Part shown: piece after piece, positions 28,625 to 35,048 of the stretch
Position numbering within the stretch: the stretch's first letter is position 1
Layout of the letters: every line of letters starts with the position of its first letter
Assembly: GCA_903925075.1 (NCBI GenBank)
Contig: CAIYDQ010000020.1
Coordinates: 1-43,159, forward strand
Reading direction: 5' to 3'
DNA: 43,159 nt
Source of the DNA: an uncultured Geobacter sp.
Lineage (GTDB): Bacteria; Desulfobacterota; Desulfuromonadia; Geobacterales; Geobacteraceae
Program-made: the position numbers and the translations under genes
The notes under the pieces: generated by a model
What the model saw: the letters and a program-made list of their open reading frames with translations, nothing else
What the model was told of the DNA's origin: nothing
Databases searched by the model: none

Positions 28625-29014
28625 ATGAAAATCATTACCGCTATTTTGGCGCTGCTCGTCCTGACCGCCTCCCTTTGTCTGGCCGCCGAAGTGGTCAACC
28701 TCACCTCCCCCCAGGCCAAGGAACTGTTGGCCAAGAACGCCCGCGTCGTGCTCCTGGACGTGCGCACCCCGGAGGAGTTCCGACAGGCCCATCTGCGCGG
28801 CGCCCTGCTGATACCGGTCGGGGAACTGGAGCAACGGCTGCGGGAGGTGCCCACCGGCAAGCCGCTGCTCGTCTATTGCTCGGTCGGCGCCCGCTCCCGA
28901 GCCGCCGCCGGCTTCCTGGCCGGCAAGGGGTTCCAGCAGGTCTACCAGATGTCGGACGGTTTGATGGGGTGGTACAAAAACGGCTTTCCCATGGAGATAG
29001 CCGGGCGTCCCTGA
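28625..29014 (+). CDS. exported rhodanese-like sulfurtransferase
   Basis: A 129-residue single-domain rhodanese with an N-terminal signal peptide (hydrophobic 3-20, cleavage near LCLAA). The active-site loop is CSVGARSR with catalytic C85, and the family motifs LLDVRTPEEF and HLRGALLIP are present. It transfers sulfane sulfur, here in the periplasm. AGGTGA precedes the ATG at 28625; a GTG at 28610 in frame lacks a site. It lies 87 bp after the MBL gene, so it is probably the last gene of the efflux/redox operon, followed by a strong hairpin. Confidence 0.88.
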   Translation: MKIITAILALLVLTASLCLAAEVVNLTSPQAKELLAKNARVVLLDVRTPEEFRQAHLRGALLIPVGELEQRLREVPTGKPLLVYCSVGARSRAAAGFLAGKGFQQVYQMSDGLMGWYKNGFPMEIAGRP

Positions 29015-29020
29015 TCCGCC

Positions 29021-29052
29021 GGCGGCTCCACAGGGAAGCCTTTGGAGCCGCC
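29021..29052 (+). terminator. strong hairpin after rhodanese gene
   Basis: A perfect 10-bp inverted repeat GGCGGCTCCA (29021-29030) / TGGAGCCGCC (29043-29052) with a 12-nt loop, starting 7 nt after the stop. There is no T tract. Confidence 0.55.
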
Positions 29053-29121
29053 CCCTCCTCCAGATCCTCCCGACGCCGCGCAAGCGCCCTCATTTTTCCT
29101 CCAGCCCTTCACCAAAAGCGG

Positions 29122-29149
29122 TTACTTTTTTGAGGCGATCAGATATAAT
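29122..29149 (+). promoter_or_regulatory. sigma-70-like promoter candidate
   Basis: TTACTT, 16 bp, TATAAT. The -10 is perfect and the -35 is weak. It would give a leader of about 270 nt for the cheY gene, or an untranslated RNA. Confidence 0.35.
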
Positions 29150-29291
29150 CTGCCCTGGCATCGGTCCCGCAAGCGGTGCAACCTGCTCGGCCCCACTCGG
29201 GCTGGCACTTTGGCTCAATCTGTGCTTGCCATTTCCGAACGCTCGGGGCAGGGCGAGCCGTGCCCCTACCTGCGGAAAGCGCATTTAAGAT

Positions 29292-29318
29292 TAAAGTTTC
29301 CAAGGCTGCAACCGAATA
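29292..29318 (+). promoter_or_regulatory. sigma-28 (FliA)-type promoter for cheY-cheX
   Basis: TAAAGTTT (perfect -35 half), an 11-base spacer and ACCGAATA (5 of 8 against GCCGATAA). Position and spacing fit a FliA promoter about 107 bp before the ATG at 29425. Confidence 0.6.
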
Positions 29319-29424
29319 GGCTCCAATGGCGCTTCTTGCGCGCTTTATAGGAAGGCAGGACCGATCATACAATCGCCTGGAGGATGCGGGCTTATCAAAA
29401 CAAAAACCAAGGAGGAGAAACAGC

Positions 29425-29787
29425 ATGGGCAACATTTTGATCGTGGACGATTCATCGACGATGAGGAAGATCATCTCCCGCAGCCTGCGTCAGGCCGGGC
29501 TCCAGGTGGACGAGATCTACGAGGCGGGCGACGGCATCGAAGGGCTGAGCGTCATGGAAGGCAAGACCATACATCTGATCCTCTCCGACATCAACATGCC
29601 CAACATGGACGGCATGGAATTCATCAAATGTGTCCGCGCCAAGGGGGTCACCACCCCGATCGTCATGATCACCACCGAGGGTGGCGAGGATATCTTGAAA
29701 GAGGCGCTCAACAGCGGCGCCAGCGACAGCATCAAAAAGCCCTTTACTCCGGACCAGTTGAACGAGAAGCTCGGAGGGCTACTATGA
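29425..29787 (+). CDS. CheY-like chemotaxis response regulator
   Basis: A 120-residue receiver domain: D8-D9, phospho-acceptor D55 in LSDINMPNMDG, switch threonine in MITTEG and lysine in KKPFTPDQL. The INMPNMDGMEF and MITTE signatures are those of flagellar-type CheY rather than of generic receivers. AGGAGGAG lies 8 nt before the ATG; the frame upstream to 29326 is untranslated leader. It overlaps the cheX gene (ATGA), so signal and phosphatase are made together. It is likely to act on the flagellar motor encoded downstream. Confidence 0.9.
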   Translation: MGNILIVDDSSTMRKIISRSLRQAGLQVDEIYEAGDGIEGLSVMEGKTIHLILSDINMPNMDGMEFIKCVRAKGVTTPIVMITTEGGEDILKEALNSGASDSIKKPFTPDQLNEKLGGLL

Positions 29788-30293
29788 TGTCACTTAACCA
29801 GCAGATCTCCGAAGTCACTCATTTGAACGAGGAGGACCTGGCTCGGTACGTGATTAACGCAACAAAAGAGGTGTTCAGCACCATGGTGATGCTGACCCTG
29901 GAGGACAGCTACCCCCTGAAGGAGCCGGTCACCTCCTTCCACTGCTCGGTCACCGGCATGGTCGGGATGGCCGGCACCTACACGGGGATACTTTCCATCC
30001 ACTGCCCGCGCGATTTCGCCATGCGCATCACCTCCAACATGCTCGGCATGGACGTGGAGGAGGTGGGGGACGACGTCAACGACGCGCTCGGGGAGATCGC
30101 CAACATGCTGGGCGGTTATGTGAAACAGATACTTTCCAAGGGGGGGTTGGACATCAACCTCTCCATCCCCACGGTGATCGCGGGCGAGGATTACACGGTG
30201 AATTCCATGTCCGACAGCGACTGCGTGATCATCCCGTTCACCAACGAGAGCGAGCGCTTTCTGGTCGGACTGAAGCTGCGCAAGGAAAATTAG
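29784..30293 (+). CDS. cheX: CheX-like CheY phosphatase
   Basis: A 169-residue CheX-type protein with the catalytic E104-x-x-N107 pair in DALGEIANMLGGYVKQIL, the signature of the CheC/CheX/FliY dephosphorylation site. It hydrolyses CheY-P, resetting the motor signal. It starts at 29784 (or the adjacent ATG at 29787) after GGAGGG, overlapping cheY by 4 nt. It has one signature helix, as in CheX. Confidence 0.88.
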   Translation: MMSLNQQISEVTHLNEEDLARYVINATKEVFSTMVMLTLEDSYPLKEPVTSFHCSVTGMVGMAGTYTGILSIHCPRDFAMRITSNMLGMDVEEVGDDVNDALGEIANMLGGYVKQILSKGGLDINLSIPTVIAGEDYTVNSMSDSDCVIIPFTNESERFLVGLKLRKEN

Positions 30294-30370
30294 GCGGATC
30301 CAGGTAATGGCAAGACAGGTAACGGTTAGACAGGTCAGGCAGGCAATGGTTAGGCGGATCGGGTAATGGC
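30291..30370 (+). repeat. 60-bp-offset direct repeat carrying a small leader ORF
   Basis: TAGGCGGATC(CA/G)GGTAATGGC occurs at 30291-30311 and 30351-30370. Copy 1 contains the cheX stop, and copy 2 contains the start of the next gene. An ATG in copy 1 (30307) opens a 19-codon frame that ends at TAATG, overlapping the real ATG at 30366. It could couple translation, though its own ribosome site is poor. Confidence 0.55.
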
Positions 30371-31397
30371 TGCGTTTGAAACACTACAATCGATGCTGGA
30401 CGCCGCCATGACGCAGGCCGGCGAGGAGAGCAGCATGCTCCTCGGTCAGAGCCTGTCCGTGGCCGCCTCCGACCTGTTGAACACGGACCGCAAGAGCTAT
30501 TTGGGCGGAGAGGACGGCGCCATCTACGTGGTCGGCGTGGAATCGCGCGAGGCGTACCCCGGGCGCTTCTACCTGCTGTTCGCGCTCTCCGACGCCATCG
30601 TCATGAGCAGCATCCTGCTCGGCATCCCCGCGCCCCGCATCCAGGAAAAGCGCCGGCTCAGCATCCAGGAGCCCGACGACGTCGACGCCTTCGGCGAGAT
30701 CGCCAACCAGATCATCGGCTCCTTCAACTCCGTCTTTCAGCCCAAGCTCCCCGACAAGGTGCACCTGAAGCTGCTTTCGCCCCAGAAGTACATCCCCGAG
30801 GTGGACAGCCTCACCGACGACCTGCCGTTCCCCGACGGCTCCTACCTGATGTACCGCGCCCCCCTGGAGATCGCCGGGCACGAGATGAACCGGCTGGACA
30901 TCATGATCCCGCACCCGCTGGCCAACCTCTTCGACCCGCAGCCGGAGCCGTCCGCCGACGCGGTCGCCGCCGAAGCCCCGGTCGCCGCCGCCCCGCAGGC
31001 GGAGGCCGCCCCGGCCGCCGCGGCGTACCAGCAGCCCCGCTCCATCCTGGTGCTCGGGGACGAAGCCGGGCGACGGGAGATCGTGGCGGGCCTGGCGCCC
31101 ACCGGCTGCAACATGATCGACGGCCCGCTGGGCGCCGACCTCCCCCGGCTCTTCTCCCAGGGCGACGTCAGGGTGGCGGTGATCGCGCTCAAGAGCTCGG
31201 CCGACCGCGACCTGGCCATCTGCGGCAGGGTGGCGCAGATGGTGGACAAAAGGGGGGGGCTGCTGCTGTGCGCGCCGCAATGGACCCGCACGGCCGTGCT
31301 CAAGGCGCTCAAGGCCGGCGCCAGGGACATCATCATGCAACCCTTCGACCCCCAGGAGCTGAACAGCAAAGTCGGCAAGATCCTGAACCCTTTCTAG
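30366..31397 (+). CDS. CheC-like domain fused to degenerate receiver domain
   Basis: A 343-residue two-domain protein. Residues 1-195 resemble CheC/CheX phosphatases, with E111-x-x-N114 in DAFGEIANQIIGSFNSVF. An Ala/Pro-rich linker follows (about 198-228). The C-terminal 115 residues (SILVLGDEAGRREI ... AVIALKSS ... LKALKAGARDIIMQPFDPQEL) have a receiver-like fold in which the phospho-acceptor Asp is replaced by a non-acidic residue (VAVIAL) and the lysine position reads MQPF. It is thus a pseudoreceiver. It may bind and tune CheY-P or the phosphatase rather than be phosphorylated. Only GGATCGGG precedes the ATG. A 60-bp repeat precedes the gene and a strong hairpin follows. Confidence 0.8.
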   Translation: MAAFETLQSMLDAAMTQAGEESSMLLGQSLSVAASDLLNTDRKSYLGGEDGAIYVVGVESREAYPGRFYLLFALSDAIVMSSILLGIPAPRIQEKRRLSIQEPDDVDAFGEIANQIIGSFNSVFQPKLPDKVHLKLLSPQKYIPEVDSLTDDLPFPDGSYLMYRAPLEIAGHEMNRLDIMIPHPLANLFDPQPEPSADAVAAEAPVAAAPQAEAAPAAAAYQQPRSILVLGDEAGRREIVAGLAPTGCNMIDGPLGADLPRLFSQGDVRVAVIALKSSADRDLAICGRVAQMVDKRGGLLLCAPQWTRTAVLKALKAGARDIIMQPFDPQELNSKVGKILNPF

Positions 31398-31402
31398 CCC
31401 GC

Positions 31403-31437
31403 GTCAAAAAAACATCGCGACGTGCAGTTTTTTTGAC
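31403..31437. terminator. bidirectional rho-independent terminator
   Basis: GTCAAAAAAAC (31403-31413) and GTTTTTTTGAC (31427-31437) form a perfect 11-bp inverted repeat around a 13-nt loop, giving a T7 run. It ends the cheY-cheX-cheC-like unit. Confidence 0.7.
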
Positions 31438-31590
31438 TGCGGCGCCTCCCGTCGCGCCGAGCGCCCCTCTCGGGCCGGACCCGGCTTCGGGCAATGGACC
31501 GGAAAGCGCTGCAAAAGGCGGCAAAACCGGGCGCGGCGCCTCCCCCCCGGCGCCTTTTCGCTCCGGCACGCCTTTTGCCTTTCCCCCCCT

Positions 31591-33684
31591 ATGACTTCTA
31601 CCCCGCGCACAGCCAGTCCCATCCTCCGCTGCCTCTTTCTGGCATTGTTCGTCCTGTTGCTCCCTTGCCTCGCGCAGGCGCAGCAGGAAAACCGCCTGCG
31701 CCGCATCCAGATTCTCCCCCACGCCGGCTTCACCAGGATCAACCTCTTCTTCCAGGACCCTCCCGACTATGCGCTGCGCCTTTTTCCCGGCCGGGCGCAG
31801 GTGAGCGTCCGGGGGGCCGACTCCCCTTCTTTCCGCAAGTACCGCGACTACCGCGACCCGCAGCTGGCCGGGGTGTTCTGCGCGACGCGCGGCGGCAGGC
31901 TGAAAATCGACATCGCGCTGAAAACCGGCAACCTCGGCGCCCAGCCCCTCGCCACCGCCAATCCCAACGTGCTCTCCCTGGACATCGGCCCCGCGGTCAA
32001 GCGCGTGCAGCAGCCGGACATCGTTCCCGGCCGCGAGCCGATCCTGAACGGCATCGAGAAGTTCGTGCGCGAATACGGGGTCCCCGCGCGCGCCGGGCTC
32101 CCCTTCGCCCCCTCGGACGCGGAGAAGCTCAAGGCGCTGCTCCCCCCGGAGGAGGTCAAGCAGTTCCAACTGGGAGAGGTGCTCCTGTACAAGGAGAAAG
32201 GAAGCGAGGCGCTGCAGATCTTCTCCGGCTTTCTCTCCAAGCCCCCGGAGCTCAGGGCGCTCGCCTGGTACCGGATCGGCCGTGCGCTCGCCCTGATGGA
32301 GCGCAACGACGAGGCGTTGAAGGCCTTCCAGCAGGGCGAGGCCCTGGCGCCGGGCTACCTGGACCGGGCCCCCGAGGTGCTGCAGTCCTACGCCGAGGTG
32401 CGCGCCAAGAGCGGCGACTTCACCGGCGGCCGCGCCCTGTTGGTGCGGCTCATCAACCAACTCTCCGGCACCGAATACGCGGCGCCGCTTTTGAACCGCC
32501 TGGCCGACATGACCGAGCGGCACGGCGAGGAGGCGCTGGCCCTGGCCATCTACCGCTCCGTGGTGGTGCAGGCGCCGGGGACTCCGGCCGCGGGGAGGGC
32601 GGCCATGAAAATCGCCGACCGCGAGATGTTCTCGCTGTCGCGGGTCCGCTACCGCGCCCTCTTGCGCAGGTACCAGGCCATCTACGACACCCCGGGGGAC
32701 TTCGCGCTGCGCGACGAGGCGCTCTTCAAGGTGGCGCTGCTGCACGCGCTCTACGGGCCGGCCCGAGACGCGCTGGAGGGGACGGCGACCTACGACAAGC
32801 TCTACCCGCGCGGCATCTTTTCCACCATCGTCAAGAAGATGCGCGAGGAGTTGCTGCTGCCGGTCTACCTCGAGTTGAACGGCGCTCACGACGACGCCGG
32901 GCTCTTAAAGCTCGCCCTGGAGAACAAGGAATCGCTCTCCAGGTGCCTGAGCGACCCGGACTTCGCCCTCAGGCTCGCCCACGCCTTTCGGGTCCAGGGG
33001 CAGCTAAGCGGCGAGCTGCCGCTGTTCGGCTACCTGGTCGACCGCAGCTGGGCCGCCGGCTCCGCGCCCTTCATGCTGGCGCGCATGGTCGAGGACGGTC
33101 TCGCCCTGGGCAATCTGCCGCTGGCCGACTCCTCCGCCCGCGCCTTCCTGAGCCGCTTTCCCGCCGACCCCCGCGCCCAGCGGGTGCGCGAACAGCTGGG
33201 CAGGATCGCCTTCGAGGGAGGCAACATGAAGGAGGTGGCCCTCCAGCTCGGCTTTCTCAACGGCAAGGGGAAGAAATCGGAACTGCCGGAGAGCGATTAC
33301 TACCTGGGCAAGGCGCTTGCCGGCAGCGGCGACCACCGGGGAGCCGAGTCGAGCCTGGCCAGGTTCACGGCGGCGGCGCCGACCGGTTCGCCGCTGCTGG
33401 TGGACGGCTATTTCGCCGTGGCGGGCGCCAGGGCGGCGCTCAAGGAGTACCAGGGGGCGCTGGCCGCCTACCGGCAAGGGGAAAAGCTGGCCACCGGCGA
33501 GACGGCCGACCAGTTTCTCTACAAGATCGGCGAGCTCTACCTGCAGATGAAGATGGTGCCGCAGGCGACCGAGGCCTGGGAAAAGGTGGCGGCGCGCGGC
33601 GCGGGCGGCGCCTGGGGAAAACTGGCCGCCGAGGCGCTCAGCGACCTGAAATGGCGCCTGAAGATCTCCAGGGAGCTCCCCTGA
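31591..33684 (+). CDS. exported TPR-repeat protein upstream of flagellar operon
   Basis: A 697-residue protein with a signal peptide (hydrophobic 12-28, cleavage near CLAQAQ). An N-terminal beta-rich domain (about 35-140: RIQILPHAGFTRINLFFQDPP) recalls AMIN-type domains. Tetratricopeptide repeats fill much of about 190-690 (for example ALAWYRIGRALALMERNDEALKAFQQGEAL). It is presumably periplasmic and scaffolding. It lies about 100 bp before flgB, but the flgB promoter lies between them. No Shine-Dalgarno is visible before the ATG (only C/T-rich sequence), and no upstream alternative start exists in frame before a stop. I do not recognise a named flagellar protein. Confidence 0.78.
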   Translation: MTSTPRTASPILRCLFLALFVLLLPCLAQAQQENRLRRIQILPHAGFTRINLFFQDPPDYALRLFPGRAQVSVRGADSPSFRKYRDYRDPQLAGVFCATRGGRLKIDIALKTGNLGAQPLATANPNVLSLDIGPAVKRVQQPDIVPGREPILNGIEKFVREYGVPARAGLPFAPSDAEKLKALLPPEEVKQFQLGEVLLYKEKGSEALQIFSGFLSKPPELRALAWYRIGRALALMERNDEALKAFQQGEALAPGYLDRAPEVLQSYAEVRAKSGDFTGGRALLVRLINQLSGTEYAAPLLNRLADMTERHGEEALALAIYRSVVVQAPGTPAAGRAAMKIADREMFSLSRVRYRALLRRYQAIYDTPGDFALRDEALFKVALLHALYGPARDALEGTATYDKLYPRGIFSTIVKKMREELLLPVYLELNGAHDDAGLLKLALENKESLSRCLSDPDFALRLAHAFRVQGQLSGELPLFGYLVDRSWAAGSAPFMLARMVEDGLALGNLPLADSSARAFLSRFPADPRAQRVREQLGRIAFEGGNMKEVALQLGFLNGKGKKSELPESDYYLGKALAGSGDHRGAESSLARFTAAAPTGSPLLVDGYFAVAGARAALKEYQGALAAYRQGEKLATGETADQFLYKIGELYLQMKMVPQATEAWEKVAARGAGGAWGKLAAEALSDLKWRLKISRELP

Positions 33685-33742
33685 CCGGTCAAAATTATGA
33701 CACGGGGGACGCGCGACGGCCCCGGGCGCGCCCCCAGCGTCA

Positions 33743-33758
33743 TGGTACGACTTTTGCT
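33743..33758 (+). promoter_or_regulatory. sigma-54 promoter of the flagellar operon
   Basis: TGGTACGACTTTTGCT matches the RpoN consensus TGGYACGNNNNTTGCW at every defined base, with GG (33744-33745) and GC (33756-33757) exactly 10 nt apart. Transcription should begin near 33769, 18 nt before the flgB start. No enhancer site was identified. Confidence 0.85.
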
Positions 33759-33786
33759 GCTACACGCGTGCGATAAGGAGGGAGCC

Positions 33787-34215
33787 ATGCCCGTACAAGG
33801 AATTTTCGGAAACACCATCGAGTTGCTCGGCAAAAGCCTCGATCTCAGGACCAAGCGCCAGGAGTTGATCTCCTCGAACCTCGCCAACGTCGAGACCCCC
33901 GGCTACACCCCGAGCGACCTCTCGTTTCAGGCGGAGCTCAAGGGAGCGCTCAACAAACGGAGCGCGACCTCGGAGGCTCCGGTCAACCCGCGCTTCATAC
34001 CGCTCAAAGGGGCGGCGTCCGCCGGCAGCCTGGAGCGGGTGACGGGGGAGTTGATCCAGACCCCGGGAAGGAACATAGGCCCCGACGGCAACTCCGTGGA
34101 GATGGAGAGCGAGATGGGGCGCCTGGCCGAGAACCAGATCATGTACAACGCCTCGGTGCAACTGCTCACCAAGAAATTCGAAATGATGAAACAAGCGATA
34201 AGGGGCACACTCTAA
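33787..34215 (+). CDS. flgB: flagellar basal-body rod protein FlgB
   Basis: A 142-residue proximal rod protein. It has the N-terminal rod signature (LISSNLANVETPGYTPSDLSF) and the C-terminal heptad helix (NQIMYNASVQLLTKKFEMMKQAI) typical of FlgB. It is exported by the flagellar type III system and builds the rod with FlgC/F/G. AAGGAGG precedes the ATG at 33787; the frame upstream lies over the promoter. It is first in the flagellar operon and its last base is the A of the flgC start. Confidence 0.95.
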   Translation: MPVQGIFGNTIELLGKSLDLRTKRQELISSNLANVETPGYTPSDLSFQAELKGALNKRSATSEAPVNPRFIPLKGAASAGSLERVTGELIQTPGRNIGPDGNSVEMESEMGRLAENQIMYNASVQLLTKKFEMMKQAIRGTL

Positions 34216-34643
34216 TGGACTTTTTCACCTCGATGGACATCAGCGCCTCGGCGCTCGCGGCAGAGCGGACCAGGATGAACCTCATCTCCAGCAACCTCGC
34301 CAACGTCAATTCGACCAGGACCGCGGAAGGCGGCCCTTACCGGCGCAAGGACGCGGTGTTCGCGGCGACCCCGGTCGAGCGCAGCTTCGGCGCCGCGCTC
34401 AACAAGGCCGACGCCAGGCGGGTCGAGGTCACCCAGATCGTCGAGGACCAGAAGCCGCCCCGCCTGCAGTTCGAGCCCAACCATCCCGACGCCAACGCCG
34501 CCGGCTACGTGGCCTACCCCAACGTGAACGTGGTCGAGGAGATGGCCGACATGATCTCCGCCAGCCGCAGCTACGAAGCCAACGTGACCGCGACCCAAGC
34601 CGCCAAGAGCATGGCCCTGAAGACCCTGGAAATCGGGCGCTAG
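34215..34643 (+). CDS. flgC: flagellar basal-body rod protein FlgC
   Basis: A 142-residue rod protein with an N-terminal SSNLANVNSTRTAEGGPYRRKDAVF motif (read in two parts around residues 26-50) and a C-terminal NVVEEMADMISASRSYEANV helix, both diagnostic of FlgC. TAATG overlaps flgB by one base, giving tight coupling. It forms the rod with FlgB. Confidence 0.95.
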   Translation: MDFFTSMDISASALAAERTRMNLISSNLANVNSTRTAEGGPYRRKDAVFAATPVERSFGAALNKADARRVEVTQIVEDQKPPRLQFEPNHPDANAAGYVAYPNVNVVEEMADMISASRSYEANVTATQAAKSMALKTLEIGR

Positions 34644-34661
34644 CCGAAAAGGAGCTGATTC

Positions 34662-34976
34662 ATGGAAATATCCGCATTGAGCAACGTCGCCGGCCTCTCG
34701 CAGGCCTTCCCCACCCAACCCGCCGCCGGCGCCGGCGCCGCCCCGCAAAACCCGACGGTCGGCTTCGGCAAGCTGATGGAGGACATGATCGGCAAGGTGA
34801 GCGACCTGCAAAACAACGCCGACAAGTCCATCCAGGGGCTGGTGACCGGCGAGGGGAAGGGACTGCACGAGGTGATGCTGGCGGTCGAAAAGGCGAGCGT
34901 CTCCTTTCAGATGATGACCCAGGTCAGGAACAAGGCGGTCGAGGCTTACCAGGAAATCATGCGGATGCCCGTTTAG
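34662..34976 (+). CDS. fliE: flagellar hook-basal body protein FliE
   Basis: A 104-residue FliE: GFGKLMEDMIGKVSDLQNNADKS, then LHEVMLAVEKASVSFQMMTQVRNKAVEAYQEIMRM, the conserved C-terminal helix. It links the MS ring to the rod. It is 18 bp after flgC and preceded by AAAAGGAG. Confidence 0.94.
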   Translation: MEISALSNVAGLSQAFPTQPAAGAGAAPQNPTVGFGKLMEDMIGKVSDLQNNADKSIQGLVTGEGKGLHEVMLAVEKASVSFQMMTQVRNKAVEAYQEIMRMPV

Positions 34977-34988
34977 TGCGGCTTCAGG

Positions 34989-35009
34989 CCGTCGCCCTCC
35001 GGGCGACGG
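34989..35009 (+). promoter_or_regulatory. intra-operon hairpin between fliE and fliF
   Basis: CCGTCGCCC (34989-34997), TCC, GGGCGACGG (35001-35009): a perfect 9-bp stem with no T run after it. It may be an mRNA processing or stability element that sets different levels of fliE and fliF. Confidence 0.5.
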
Positions 35010-35048
35010 TAAAAGAGCGGCTGTTTTTCGAGTTGATGCGGGAGTGCT

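Larger units (their letters stand above)
29015..29424. other. intergenic region with terminator, GC palindrome and sigma-28-type promoter
   Basis: No gene is supported in these 410 bp. Elements seen: a 10-bp hairpin (29021-29052), a possible sigma-70 site (29122-29149), a GGGGCA/TGCCCC palindrome (29245-29266) of the kind found in dispersed repeats, and a sigma-28-like promoter (29292-29318). Confidence 0.65.

Noticed and set aside
29200-29225. Sigma-54 site at TGGCACTTTGGC before cheY
   Set aside because: The TGGCAC half is good but no GC occurs at the required 10-nt spacing.
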